Shown: piece by piece, positions 27,241 to 35,163 of the stretch
Numbering within the stretch: position 1 is the stretch's first letter
Layout of the letters: the number at the start of each line of letters is the position of its first letter
Assembly (NCBI GenBank): GCA_938074565.1
Contig: CALJEQ010000005.1
Coordinates: forward strand, 124,001 to 188,000
DNA: 64,000 nt
Source: an uncultured Alkaliphilus sp.
Lineage (GTDB): Bacteria; Bacillota; Clostridia; Peptostreptococcales; Natronincolaceae
Direction of reading: 5' to 3'
The notes under the pieces: generated by a model
What the model saw: only the letters and a program-made list of their open reading frames with translations
Told to the model about the DNA's origin: nothing
Databases searched by the model: none
Made by a program: the position numbers and the translations under genes

Positions 27241-27589
27241 AAAATGATATATAGTAAAATGAAAGAAAATTTTTACCAAAAGAAGGAGTTTTTGAATTTA
27301 TATAGAAAATAATACAAAATAAGTTAATTAGTAAGTGAGGTTTATTAAAGTGGCAATAGTGAAAATAAGTAACTGATAAAAAAACTGACGATTAATAAAA
27401 AATATTATTTAATAAGTCTATTAGCGAGCATCGAGGAAAACACAAAAAACTCTAGGGGATGCTAGATTATGAAATTTAAACGTTTATGAAGGTTTGAACA
27501 TTAAAAGTACAATAAAAAATTGTCAAAACAGGAGATGCTCGCAAATGGCATCTACAGACCAGTAATTCCAATGACTCTGCAAGGGTAGG
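27241..27589 (+). promoter_or_regulatory. CRISPR leader 2
   Basis: Second copy of the leader, same length as leader 1 (349 bp) and highly similar throughout. One arm of the first hairpin has changed (GATGCTAG in place of GATGCTCG), while the second GATGC/GGCATC pair and the array-proximal end are kept. Confidence 0.8.
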
Positions 27590-27911
27590 GTTGAAAAGAT
27601 TTATAATTCCCTTTGGGAATTGAAACGTTTACTCTCTCTGAACTATCTTGACTCGTCTTCCACTGGTTGAAAAGATTTATAATTCCCTTTGGGAATTGAA
27701 ACTAGAAAACTGCTCCTTAAACTCTTTGAATGTACGTTGTTGAAAAGATTTATAACCTTTGGGAATTGAAACCCCCTGATATTACGTGCATAGAACGCCA
27801 TCTTAGTTGCAAGGTTAAAATGATTTATAATTCCCTTTGGGAATTGAAATGCTCCAATCATTTCTTTAAGATCTCCAAAATCATTTTTTATGTTAAAATG
27901 ATTTATAATTC
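27590..27911 (+). CRISPR. CRISPR array 2: 4 repeats plus a truncated fifth, 4 spacers
   Basis: Repeats at 27,590, 27,666, 27,739 (3-bp deletion, 34 nt) and 27,814 (last base changed), with spacers of 36-41 nt. A fifth repeat starting at 27,892 keeps only about 20 bases before running into sequence related to a REP-type transposase element. The first three repeats are GTTGAAAAG-type and the later ones GTTAAAATG-type, the same order as in array 1. Confidence 0.95.
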
Positions 27912-27985
27912 TCTTAAATCAGAGGGACGGTGCTTGTGGTTGTTTTAACCAATATATATATGATAAACTAATTCAGGGTGATAAA

Positions 27986-28132
27986 ATGCCAAGAACTGCA
28001 AGGAGTAAAAGTAGTACAGGAATCTATCATATAATATTAAGTGGAATTAATAAGCAAATATTATTTTTAGATCAAAAAAATAAGGAAAGGTTTTTACATA
28101 CTTTATTGGAATTTAAAGATAAGAGCAAATAA
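27986..28132 (+). pseudogene. REP-associated tyrosine transposase (Y1, IS200-like) remnant, N-terminal part
   Basis: Encodes only 48 aa starting MPRTARSKSSTGIYHI and continuing SGINKQILF, the family N-terminus of RayT/Y1 transposases. These are normally about 200-250 aa, so the catalytic Tyr and most of the protein are gone. The upstream 65 bp (AGAGGGACGG..AATTCAGGGTGATAAA) matches the same region of the copy at 30,413. The left hairpin arm is missing because the element abuts the broken end of CRISPR array 2. Confidence 0.75.
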
Positions 28133-28232
28133 AAAATATATGCCCTACCCTATTTTTTTTTAATACTAAAAGGATAAATTTAAAATTTGTTGAATATTGT
28201 TAAAAATATAGAATAGGGAGGTTTTTAGTTAA

Positions 28233-28895
28233 ATGGTATCAAAATTAATAAATAAAAGTTGCAACTTAATTATTTTGGCAGGAATGGTTCTTTTGATTTT
28301 TTTATTAGGTATTATAGCTGGAACATACTTAATAACAAGGAACAATTCATTAACTTATTTTTTACACTTCCATAGATCAAGCATTATCATTAGTACTGGA
28401 ACTGGTATTATAAGTGGAATTATTTCTACTGTTATATTTTATTTATATCAAAAAAAAGCAGAGGCAAAACTGTTTATTTGGGAGTTTACTGTTGAGTTGG
28501 GCAGAATATCAAAAAGTATAGACCTTTTTTTAGAATATAATAAGGAAGAATGGATAAGTGACTTATCTTACGATAATAAGTTAAATAGAGATTATGAAAA
28601 TTTCAAAAACATCATTCGTATATTTATCAATAGTGAGATTAATAAGCTCATAGAAGAAACGTTAGAAGTATTAACAGAAGTGAAACAATCTTATGGTAGA
28701 GTTAGCGAACATAAGAAGTATATAGAAACACAAGGGAAACAATTGAAGCCTAATGATAAAAGTGGAAATAACGAATGGCTTAAAAATGATATAGACAAAA
28801 AAAATAAAGAAATTGAATTATATACTGATAAGATGAAAAAGTCCAAAGTTATTATACGTGATAAAAGTCATGAAATATACATGGCTCCTAAATAA
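28233..28895 (+). CDS. Two-helix membrane protein with cytoplasmic coiled coil, unknown
   Basis: 220 aa. Hydrophobic helices at about 12-32 and 47-70 are followed by a charged helical region rich in Lys and Glu (TLEVLTEVKQSYGRVSEHKKY, DIDKKNKEIELYTDKM). TAGGGAGG lies upstream of the ATG. I do not recognise a family. It stands between CRISPR arrays 2 and 3, where small membrane proteins can be defence accessories, but no motif supports that here. Confidence 0.55.
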   Translation: MVSKLINKSCNLIILAGMVLLIFLLGIIAGTYLITRNNSLTYFLHFHRSSIIISTGTGIISGIISTVIFYLYQKKAEAKLFIWEFTVELGRISKSIDLFLEYNKEEWISDLSYDNKLNRDYENFKNIIRIFINSEINKLIEETLEVLTEVKQSYGRVSEHKKYIETQGKQLKPNDKSGNNEWLKNDIDKKNKEIELYTDKMKKSKVIIRDKSHEIYMAPK

Positions 28896-29393
28896 ACTAT
28901 TGCAGCAAAACATTTGTAATACGCTTTTACTATTTGTTTGAATAGCAGTCTATATATTTTAGAAACTTACTATCGACAAAAAAGTCGTATTAGTAAGATA
29001 TTACTACTACATAAAAAAATTAAAACAGGTCAGTTAATATCTGACTTGTTTTTTAGTATAACGTCCTATAACCATTTCACTATAGGGAGTTGGGAAAAAA
29101 TCCATAAAGCTACCCTTATTATAATTAATACAAGTCCTTTATTAGTATGTTTTCCCATGAAAAAAACCACCTTTTTAATTAAATTTATGTACTTTTAAAA
29201 TTTTTATTACAATTATTTTGTAATAGAAAATATTAGTTAACTATGTAGAAAACTAGCTTTAGAAAAAAAGCATAATGAAGGAAAATTATGATTAAAGCGT
29301 TAATGGGAACTAATACAAAATAGATTATAAAACAGATATTTACAAAATTATCCTTTAATGTTAAACTAAATTAAAAAATAAGGGGGGGAATTT
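28896..29393. other. Intergenic region of about 500 bp without a supported gene
   Basis: It holds one terminator-like hairpin (29,022-29,053) and otherwise AT-rich sequence. An open frame at 28,938-29,198 crosses the hairpin, lacks a ribosome site and has no recognisable content, so I do not call it a gene. Confidence 0.5.
29022..29055 (+). terminator. Terminator after the two-helix membrane protein
   Basis: AAAACAGGTCAG, a 7-base loop, CTGACTTGTTTT (one G-T pair), then further T. It is about 130 bp downstream of the stop codon. Confidence 0.65.
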
Positions 29394-30335
29394 TTGAAAT
29401 TAAAAATCATAATATATTTATTATTATTCACAATGATGTCAGCATTTACCACAGGGTGTAGCAGTAAAAACACTTTGTATTACTCTGACGGTAGAACTAA
29501 ATATGAGGGTGGTTGGAAAAACAATTTAGAAAACGGTAAAGGAAAAACTTACAATGATGACGGTAAGTTAATATATGAGGGTTATTGGTTAAATGGAAAG
29601 TATCATGGAAAAGGTAGATTAGCTATAGATGAACAACTTTTTTATGAGGGTGAGTTTGAGAATGGTGAAATAAGTGGAGATGGGAAAATATATATATTAG
29701 GAAATTTAGTATACGAAGGTAAATTTAAAGATGGTGATTTAATAGAAGGCAAAGAATATGACTCGAGTAAAGAAATTATTTATAAGGGTGGATTTAATTC
29801 TTTCTTATATGACGGGTATGGAGAAATATTTTACAATAATAAACTGGTTTATAGTGGAGAATTAAGCAAAGGAAAAATTAAAGAGGAAACTATATTATTT
29901 ATTCAAAGAAATGAGTTAAATAGAATTGGCTTTTATGAAGCCGAAGCAATTAATGGATATATACTATACACTTTTAATAATGGAGATAGAAGTAATGAAA
30001 TAGAATTTTATGAAAGTATGAAGAACAATTTAGTGTATAAGGGGGAATTTGTAAGTAAAGATAATAATATTTTAGCAGAAGGTTATGGAGAAGTATATAA
30101 TTATAACGGGCTTAAAGATAGTTATTATAAAGCTTATGAAGGAAATTTTAAAGAAGGTTTATGGCATGGGGCCGGAAAGTCATTTTGGGATACAGGGAGT
30201 ATTTTTTATGACACTCATTATAGTGAAGGATATAGAAATGGTGCTTATATTAGATATTATTCAGATGGTAGTTTGAATGATAAAGGTATAAATAGGAATG
30301 GAGAAAATATTAAAAGCGATAAATACAACAAATAA
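29394..30335 (+). CDS. MORN-repeat lipoprotein
   Basis: 313 aa, TTG start after GGGGGG. A lipoprotein signal ends in FTTGC, so Cys is lipidated. The rest is a run of about ten MORN-type repeats: YEGGWKNNLENGKGKTYNDDG, YEGYWLNGKYHGKGRL, YEGEFENGEISGDGKIY, and so on to YEGNFKEGLWHGAGKSF. Such repeats form a beta-solenoid and often occur in secreted bacterial proteins of unknown role. Its genomic position between CRISPR arrays is probably incidental. Confidence 0.8.
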   Translation: MKLKIIIYLLLFTMMSAFTTGCSSKNTLYYSDGRTKYEGGWKNNLENGKGKTYNDDGKLIYEGYWLNGKYHGKGRLAIDEQLFYEGEFENGEISGDGKIYILGNLVYEGKFKDGDLIEGKEYDSSKEIIYKGGFNSFLYDGYGEIFYNNKLVYSGELSKGKIKEETILFIQRNELNRIGFYEAEAINGYILYTFNNGDRSNEIEFYESMKNNLVYKGEFVSKDNNILAEGYGEVYNYNGLKDSYYKAYEGNFKEGLWHGAGKSFWDTGSIFYDTHYSEGYRNGAYIRYYSDGSLNDKGINRNGENIKSDKYNK

Positions 30336-30412
30336 TTTAAAAACTTACGATCATACGCATTAGTAAGATTATACGAAGTTATTGGGAAGCTTGCTTTTAC
30401 TCTTTACATAGA

Positions 30413-30710
30413 AAAGAAACCACAGGGACGGTTATTGTGGTTTCTTTAACCAATATATATGTATGCTAATTCAGGGTCATAAAATGCCAAGAACTGCAAG
30501 GAGTAAAAATAGTACAGAAATCTATCTACTGTTTAATGGATAACACATTCATATTTTAATACATGAGGGAACAAGAATTTAGTAGAATTAAAGAATGGAG
30601 GCTTATCTACAAGACAAATAGCAAGGCTTACTTGGATATGAAGAAGTATAGTTATGAAAGCATAGATGCTATGCCATAAAAAAACAACCAAAAGAACCGT
30701 CCTTATGGTT
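30413..30710 (+). mobile_element. Internally deleted REP-transposase element with both end hairpins
   Basis: The left end is an 11-bp hairpin (AAAGAAACCAC / GTGGTTTCTTT, 30,413-30,447) with GGGACGG in the loop. The right end is AACCA / TGGTT (30,686-30,710) with the complementary loop AACCGTCC. Between them ATG 30,484 starts MPRTARSKNSTEIY and stops after 19 codons. A second block (about 30,575-30,660) encodes NGGLSTRQIARLTW, the C-terminal HTH of the same transposase family. The middle, with the catalytic core, is deleted. It would depend on a full copy elsewhere to move. Confidence 0.7.
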
Positions 30711-30776
30711 TAAGTGAAAAGGCATCTGATGTTAAAGAAATACTTTGTAAATAGCAAATAAGGAGTTTGGTTTTCT

Positions 30777-30932
30777 ATGTTTTTATTAACAAATTTGTTA
30801 GCTATAGGATTTTTTTATAATCTAATAGTTATTATTAAGAAAATAATAAAAGATAAAGATCCTTTTTTTAATATTGTTCTAGGATGTATATTAATACCTG
30901 CATGTTTCTTTAGCTTTATGGGTAGGTTTTAG
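30777..30932 (+). CDS. Small 51-residue membrane protein
   Basis: MFLLTNLLAIGFFYNLIVII, then a charged turn KKIIKDKDP, then a second hydrophobic helix ending ACFFSFMGRF. AAGGAG lies 11 bases before the ATG. The two-helix hairpin layout is typical of small membrane proteins and of type I toxins, but no antitoxin RNA is apparent. The family is unknown. Confidence 0.45.
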   Translation: MFLLTNLLAIGFFYNLIVIIKKIIKDKDPFFNIVLGCILIPACFFSFMGRF

Positions 30933-30970
30933 TATAGTAATAAAAAGTTCATTATAAATTTGAATATTTT

Positions 30971-31298
30971 TAAAATAAAAGAAATTTTTTTCCAAAAGAA
31001 GGAGTTTTTAATTAGATATAGAAATAAATATATAATTAGTAAGTGAGTTTTTTAAAAAATGGTAATAGTCAAAATAAGTAACTGATAAAAAAAACTGAAA
31101 ATCAATAAAAAGTATTACTTAATAAAGACTATTATCGAGCATCGAGGAAAACACAAAAACCCTAGGGGATGCTCGATTATGAAATTTCAACGTTTGTGAA
31201 GGTTTGAGCATTAAAAATACAATAAAAATTGTCGAAACAGGAGATGCTCGCAAATGGCATCTACATACCAGTAATTCCAATGACCCTGCAAGGGTAGG
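30971..31298 (+). promoter_or_regulatory. CRISPR leader 3
   Basis: Third copy of the leader, about 20 bp shorter at its outer end. It keeps the full CGAGCATC/GATGCTCG inverted repeat and the array-proximal GATGC/GGCATC pair. One change (CTACATACC for CTACAGACC) lies close to the array. Confidence 0.78.
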
Positions 31299-31700
31299 GT
31301 TAAAATGATTTATAATTCCCTTTGGGAATCGAAACAAATATTTTTCTAGCTTTTCAAGGGCTTTCATCTTGTCGTTAAAATGATTTATAATTCCCTTTGG
31401 GAATCGAAACCATCATCAATCAAGGTTTCCAGTATGTCCAAGACCCGTTAAAATGATTTATAATTCCCTTTGGGAATTGAAACCTAGCTTCTTTATATTT
31501 ACATAGTTGATAAAGAGAAATTCCATGTTAAAATGATTTATAATTCCCGCTGGGAATTGAAACCCGTCCGTATAATTCTTAAAGTATTTAACTATATCCT
31601 TGTTAAAATGATTTATAATTCCCTATGGGAATTAAAACAAGATACTATAGATAGCCCATAGTATCTTGTAACCAGTTAAAAATTCCTACAATTCCCCTAG
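31299..31700 (+). CRISPR. CRISPR array 3: 5 repeats plus a degenerate sixth, 5 spacers
   Basis: Repeats at 31,299, 31,374, 31,447, 31,527 and 31,602 are all GTTAAAATG-type. The first two end ATCGAAAC, the fourth reads CCCGCTGGG and the last CCCTATGGG and TTAAAAC. A degenerate sixth repeat starts at 31,675. Spacer 2 (31,411-31,446) translates to IINQGFQYVQDP, close to the giant surface protein at 17,794. Spacer 5 (31,639-31,674) contains the palindrome AAGATACTAT / ATAGTATCTT. Repeat decay suggests an old or rarely updated array. Confidence 0.93.
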
Positions 31701-31714
31701 TTTAAAAAGAAAAA

Positions 31715-31746
31715 AGAGAACCTATTAAATGACTAATAGGTTCTCT
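31715..31746 (-). terminator. Bidirectional terminator between array 3 and a lipoprotein gene
   Basis: AGAGAACCTATTA / TAATAGGTTCTCT form a perfect 13-bp stem with a 6-base loop, with A-rich sequence on one side and T/A on the other. It can end both the CRISPR transcript and the convergent lipoprotein mRNA. Confidence 0.8.
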
Positions 31747-31804
31747 ATAAAAATCTAAAAATATACCATGCATTAACATATAACTAAAAAAAGTTGACTA
31801 AAGC

Positions 31805-32428
31805 TTAATTTAGTTCATTTAATAAAAATTCTGTAAACTCTCTAGCTTCATCCTCGCCAAATGTGTCTGTTATATGATACCTTATCCAATAACCACCTTT
31901 TTCTTGATCTATCCCCGTTATTATATATTGTTTTTGATCCTGTTGGGTTAATATTTCATAACTTACCTCTATATCATTAAACTTCCATGTGTTTTTTCCA
32001 TCTACTTTCCCGCCCTTTATAGGGTAGTATGATACTTCTGCCATAATATTGCCTTCATAATATCCATATAAAACATCTTCTTCCCTAGACTTTTCATAAA
32101 GTGCAAGTTGTTTTTCTTCTTTAAAAAGTTCATGTAATTCACCTTTATCTAATCCATAATAAATAACCATATCTGGAGGCATTGAAGGTATAGGTGGTTT
32201 AGCTAAAAATACATGCAATATAGGGTATTGGGGATGTATGGGAAGTTTATAACTACCTTCATATTCTTTATCAATGGACGCTATTCTCTTTTTTAATTTA
32301 TTGAGTTCTTCGTTTTTTATTTCTGTTTCTTGATCTGAAGCAGATAAGTCTCCTTTTTTACTACATGCTGTTAAAAACATAGTTCCAACAATAACTATAA
32401 ATAAAATTAAACAAATTTTTCTTTTCAT
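31805..32428 (-). CDS. Secreted lipoprotein, unknown function
   Basis: 207 aa. The lipobox LTAC (about residues 19-22) follows a basic N-terminus and a hydrophobic segment. The mature part begins Ser/Asp/Glu-rich with a short coiled stretch (NEELNKLKKRIASIDKEY), then a beta-rich domain (ILHVFLAKPPIPSMPPDMVIY in two parts, GYYEGNIMAEVSYYPIKGG, WIRYHIT). No family is recognised. AGGAGG precedes the ATG on the - strand. The gene is convergent with CRISPR array 3. Confidence 0.7.
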   Translation of the reverse strand: MKRKICLILFIVIVGTMFLTACSKKGDLSASDQETEIKNEELNKLKKRIASIDKEYEGSYKLPIHPQYPILHVFLAKPPIPSMPPDMVIYYGLDKGELHELFKEEKQLALYEKSREEDVLYGYYEGNIMAEVSYYPIKGGKVDGKNTWKFNDIEVSYEILTQQDQKQYIITGIDQEKGGYWIRYHITDTFGEDEAREFTEFLLNELN

Positions 32429-32704
32429 ATATAGTCCTCCTAAACAAAATTAAAAACCAGTACATGTCTATTTTTTATAATAGAACATTGTACAATTTAA
32501 TTATTTTTTGAGTGTTAATTTATTATAACATAATCACATATTTTAAATAATGTTAAAATAAACTACGTTAAAACAATGCTTATTTTGGTCATAGATAGGA
32601 GATATAATGAGTGGTGTAACTTTATTATGATAGACTTATTTATTAAATTTCCGTTAGTTAATTTCTTTAATTTTTATGAACAAAAACTATTTTATCATTT
32701 ACAC

Positions 32705-32718
32705 AGAACATATGTTCT
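32705..32718. promoter_or_regulatory. LexA (SOS) box
   Basis: AGAACATATGTTCT is a perfect palindrome and fits the Gram-positive LexA consensus GAACNNNNGTTC. It lies 38 bp upstream of the small WYL-like gene, where a repressor would block transcription. From 32,429 to here I see nothing else besides AT-rich promoter sequence for the divergent lipoprotein gene. Confidence 0.65.
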
Positions 32719-32755
32719 GATATGATTATTGTAAATATAAAATGGGGTGAAGACC

Positions 32756-32992
32756 ATGATTGATTATTTATTGAAGTATTCTATGGAAAATAAAACAGAA
32801 ATTACAATAATGTATAAAAAAGGTCTTGAAATAAGCCAAAGAAATATTAAAGTACTTAAAATATCTAAAGACACAGTTTATAGTTATTGTTATACTAGAA
32901 AAGCTACACGTAATTTCAAAATAGAAAATATATTGGCTGCAATGGATAAACATATAAATTCTAATTATTTGGGAGAAATGATAAACTGTTAA
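32756..32992 (+). CDS. Small WYL-like domain protein, probably SOS-regulated
   Basis: 78 aa from ATG 32,756, which has GGGGTGA seven bases upstream; an in-frame GTG at 32,747 overlaps that site. The pattern TEITIMYKKGLEISQRNIKVLKISKDTVYSYCYTRKATRNFKIENILAA (read in parts) resembles a WYL fold: strands, then a Cys-Tyr stretch and a basic RxFKIxNI element. WYL domains sense ligands or nucleic acids in DNA-damage and CRISPR regulators. No HTH is attached. The LexA box upstream supports a DNA-damage link. The domain call is by pattern only. Confidence 0.5.
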   Translation: MIDYLLKYSMENKTEITIMYKKGLEISQRNIKVLKISKDTVYSYCYTRKATRNFKIENILAAMDKHINSNYLGEMINC

Positions 32993-33050
32993 TATATTGA
33001 CGTATGTTGTATATAAAAAAGAGGATAGATATGAGGAAACTCATTAAAAA

Positions 33051-33118
33051 AAATGAAATTATGCTGATATAAAGGTATTAAAGGGGGACTAAAATACCTA
33101 ATCATCATAATTTCATTT
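33051..33118 (+). other. Long nested hairpin in the intergenic region 32,993-33,383
   Basis: Outer stem AAATGAAATTATG / CATAATTTCATTT (13 bp, perfect). Inner stem AGGTATT / AATACCT, with a purine-rich apical loop containing GGGGGACT. No T-run follows, so it is not a standard terminator. It may be a structured RNA, a protein-binding site or a short mobile palindrome. The remaining sequence up to the next gene shows nothing I can name. Confidence 0.45.
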
Positions 33119-33383
33119 ACTTAAATTATTGCCCTTAAATAACATTATATACAAGTTAACCTATAATTAATTTAAAATATATTTATAGAATTTTGATATT
33201 TATAGGTCTAATTATTTAACTTCTTTATATAGTAGTATAGTTCGTTTTTATTTTATAGTGAAAAGCAAGAAGTTTGTTGTAATAAATTAAGATTATTTAG
33301 AGGAATATAGGCATCTATGCAGAAATTTAATATAGTTAAGTTTTGCATGTTAAGTAAAAGTAATAAAGTTAAGGGTGATGTAC

Positions 33384-35048
33384 ATGATAATTGAAAAAAG
33401 AACTAACAAAAATAATAATATAGAATTATTAAAAATGGCTTTGCTTTGGATTGTAGTATTTTGTATTTATGTTTTAGTAGGAAAATATGAACCTCTTATC
33501 TATTGGGTTTTTAATACTATTCCATTTCTTAATTTTCATACATTATTGGAGTTTATAACGATAATTATATATTTTGTTATTTTTACAATAACCTACTATA
33601 CTTATACCAAAAACCAAAGAACAAGGCTTTTAGTATTCTCTGCCACTTTTTTTATAATCGGTTGGTTGGATTTTTTCCACACCATGAGCTATAACGGAAT
33701 GCAGGGGCTTTTTGTTGAGGCATCAATACAAAGGGCAACCACCTACTGGATCGTCACTAGATTAGTTCAATCAATTGGGTTATTGGTGGCAGCGATTATT
33801 CCATATAACCATAGGTCAAAACAAAAAAACAATACAATCTTACTATTTGCTTGTTTAATAACATTTTCATTTTTTTACTTAATGAGCTATCATTTGGATA
33901 TATTTCCTGTCATGTTTATTCCAGGGCAGGGGCTTACGGTAACTAAAGTATACTTAGAATATGTTATTATTAGTTTGTTTATTTTGACCGCGGGGTTAAT
34001 GATAAAAGATTTTCTAAAGACTGGAAATGAGTATTTTAGGATTTTTATTATTGGAGTCTTTTTTGCTATTTTTGCGGAAGCTTCCTTTACTTTATACCGT
34101 AGTGTTTTTGACACCTATAATTTTATAGGGCATATTTATAAAATTATTAGTGGGTATTATCTTTTTAAGGGCATTTTTTTATACAACCTAGAAAATCACT
34201 TTAAGCAACTGGATGAAGCAAGGTCGAGTCTAAAAAATTATGCAGAAAATTTAGAATCTATTATTGAAGAAAGAACAATGGAAATTAAAGATAATAATGA
34301 AAAAATGCTTCTTGATCTTGAATATGCAAAATTAGTTCAGCAATCATTATTACCTCCTACATTTATAGAGATAAACAATGTAAAGTTTGTTTCACAAAAT
34401 ATTCCTTGTGAGAAACTTAGTGGCGATTTTTATTACATAGATAGGATTAATGAAGAGTTTATTGGACTTGTTATTGCAGATGTTTCTGGGCATGGAGTTT
34501 CGGCAGCCATGATGACAATCTTTACTGAAAGAATTATAAAACCTTTATATTATCATGGAAAAATTGAAAAATATGTTACACCAGCTGAAACATTAAGCCA
34601 TTTATATGATGAATTTAATAAAGCACATTTCCCAGATGAAATGCACATTGTAATTTTTAATGCTATATATAATACAACTACAAAAGTATTATCTTATTGC
34701 ACTGGTGGGATGAACACAATACCTGTTTTATTTAGAAAAACAGGAGAAACGGAATTATTGAATAAAAGTAAGGGCTTCCCTATTTGTAAGCTGGGTGATT
34801 TTTTTCAACCGAGTTTTCAAGAATCTGAAGTGCATCTAGAAAAAGGCGATCGCATTATCTTTTTTACTGATGGTTTAACAGAGTCCTTAAAAAAGAAGAA
34901 TTTAATTAGTAAAGAAACACTAATGGAAATAATGCATACTACAGATGATTTAGAAGATATTAGAAGAAAAATTGGTATGGAAATAAATACAATTATTGCA
35001 AATAATGAGAATGATGATGATATTACATACTTCATAATGGAGGTATAG
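33384..35048 (+). CDS. MASE3-type membrane sensor fused to a SpoIIE/PP2C phosphatase
   Basis: 554 aa. Residues about 1-270 have seven or eight membrane helices with MASE3-like motifs (FHTLLEF, GWLDFFHTMSYNGM, TTYWIVTR). A short coiled coil follows (EARSSLKNYAENLESIIEERT in parts), then a SpoIIE-type serine phosphatase: SGDFYYIDRI, IADVSGHGVSAAMM, YCTGGMNTIP, FFTDGLTE, with the metal-binding Asp residues present. Such RsbU/SpoIIE proteins dephosphorylate anti-anti-sigma factors; no such partner is adjacent. ATG 33,384 has AAGGGTG before it and is preferred to GTG 33,375 and ATG 33,378. Confidence 0.85.
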   Translation: MIIEKRTNKNNNIELLKMALLWIVVFCIYVLVGKYEPLIYWVFNTIPFLNFHTLLEFITIIIYFVIFTITYYTYTKNQRTRLLVFSATFFIIGWLDFFHTMSYNGMQGLFVEASIQRATTYWIVTRLVQSIGLLVAAIIPYNHRSKQKNNTILLFACLITFSFFYLMSYHLDIFPVMFIPGQGLTVTKVYLEYVIISLFILTAGLMIKDFLKTGNEYFRIFIIGVFFAIFAEASFTLYRSVFDTYNFIGHIYKIISGYYLFKGIFLYNLENHFKQLDEARSSLKNYAENLESIIEERTMEIKDNNEKMLLDLEYAKLVQQSLLPPTFIEINNVKFVSQNIPCEKLSGDFYYIDRINEEFIGLVIADVSGHGVSAAMMTIFTERIIKPLYYHGKIEKYVTPAETLSHLYDEFNKAHFPDEMHIVIFNAIYNTTTKVLSYCTGGMNTIPVLFRKTGETELLNKSKGFPICKLGDFFQPSFQESEVHLEKGDRIIFFTDGLTESLKKKNLISKETLMEIMHTTDDLEDIRRKIGMEINTIIANNENDDDITYFIMEV

Positions 35049-35090
35049 AGAACAACAAAATACTTTATTAATAAAATTTATACAAAGTGA

Positions 35091-35119
35091 TTGTGAATAT
35101 ATATATTATCTAGTAAAAT
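35091..35119 (+). promoter_or_regulatory. Probable SigA-type promoter of the ABC-F gene
   Basis: TTGTGA, exactly 17 bp, TAAAAT, 45 bp upstream of the ATG. Both boxes match four or five of six consensus bases. Confidence 0.4.
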
Positions 35120-35163
35120 GTAAAAGATAGAATTTAAATAATGAAAGTAAAGGTGAGAAACAT

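Noticed and set aside
27643..27948. Open frames on both strands across CRISPR array 2
   Set aside because: They are made of repeat and spacer sequence; the repeat length happens to leave the frame open.
28938..29198. 86-residue open frame after the two-helix membrane protein
   Set aside because: It has no ribosome site, crosses a clear terminator hairpin and shows no recognisable sequence.
31119..31367. Reverse-strand open frame across leader 3 and the first repeats of array 3
   Set aside because: It lies on the CRISPR leader and repeats, has no ribosome site and no conserved content.
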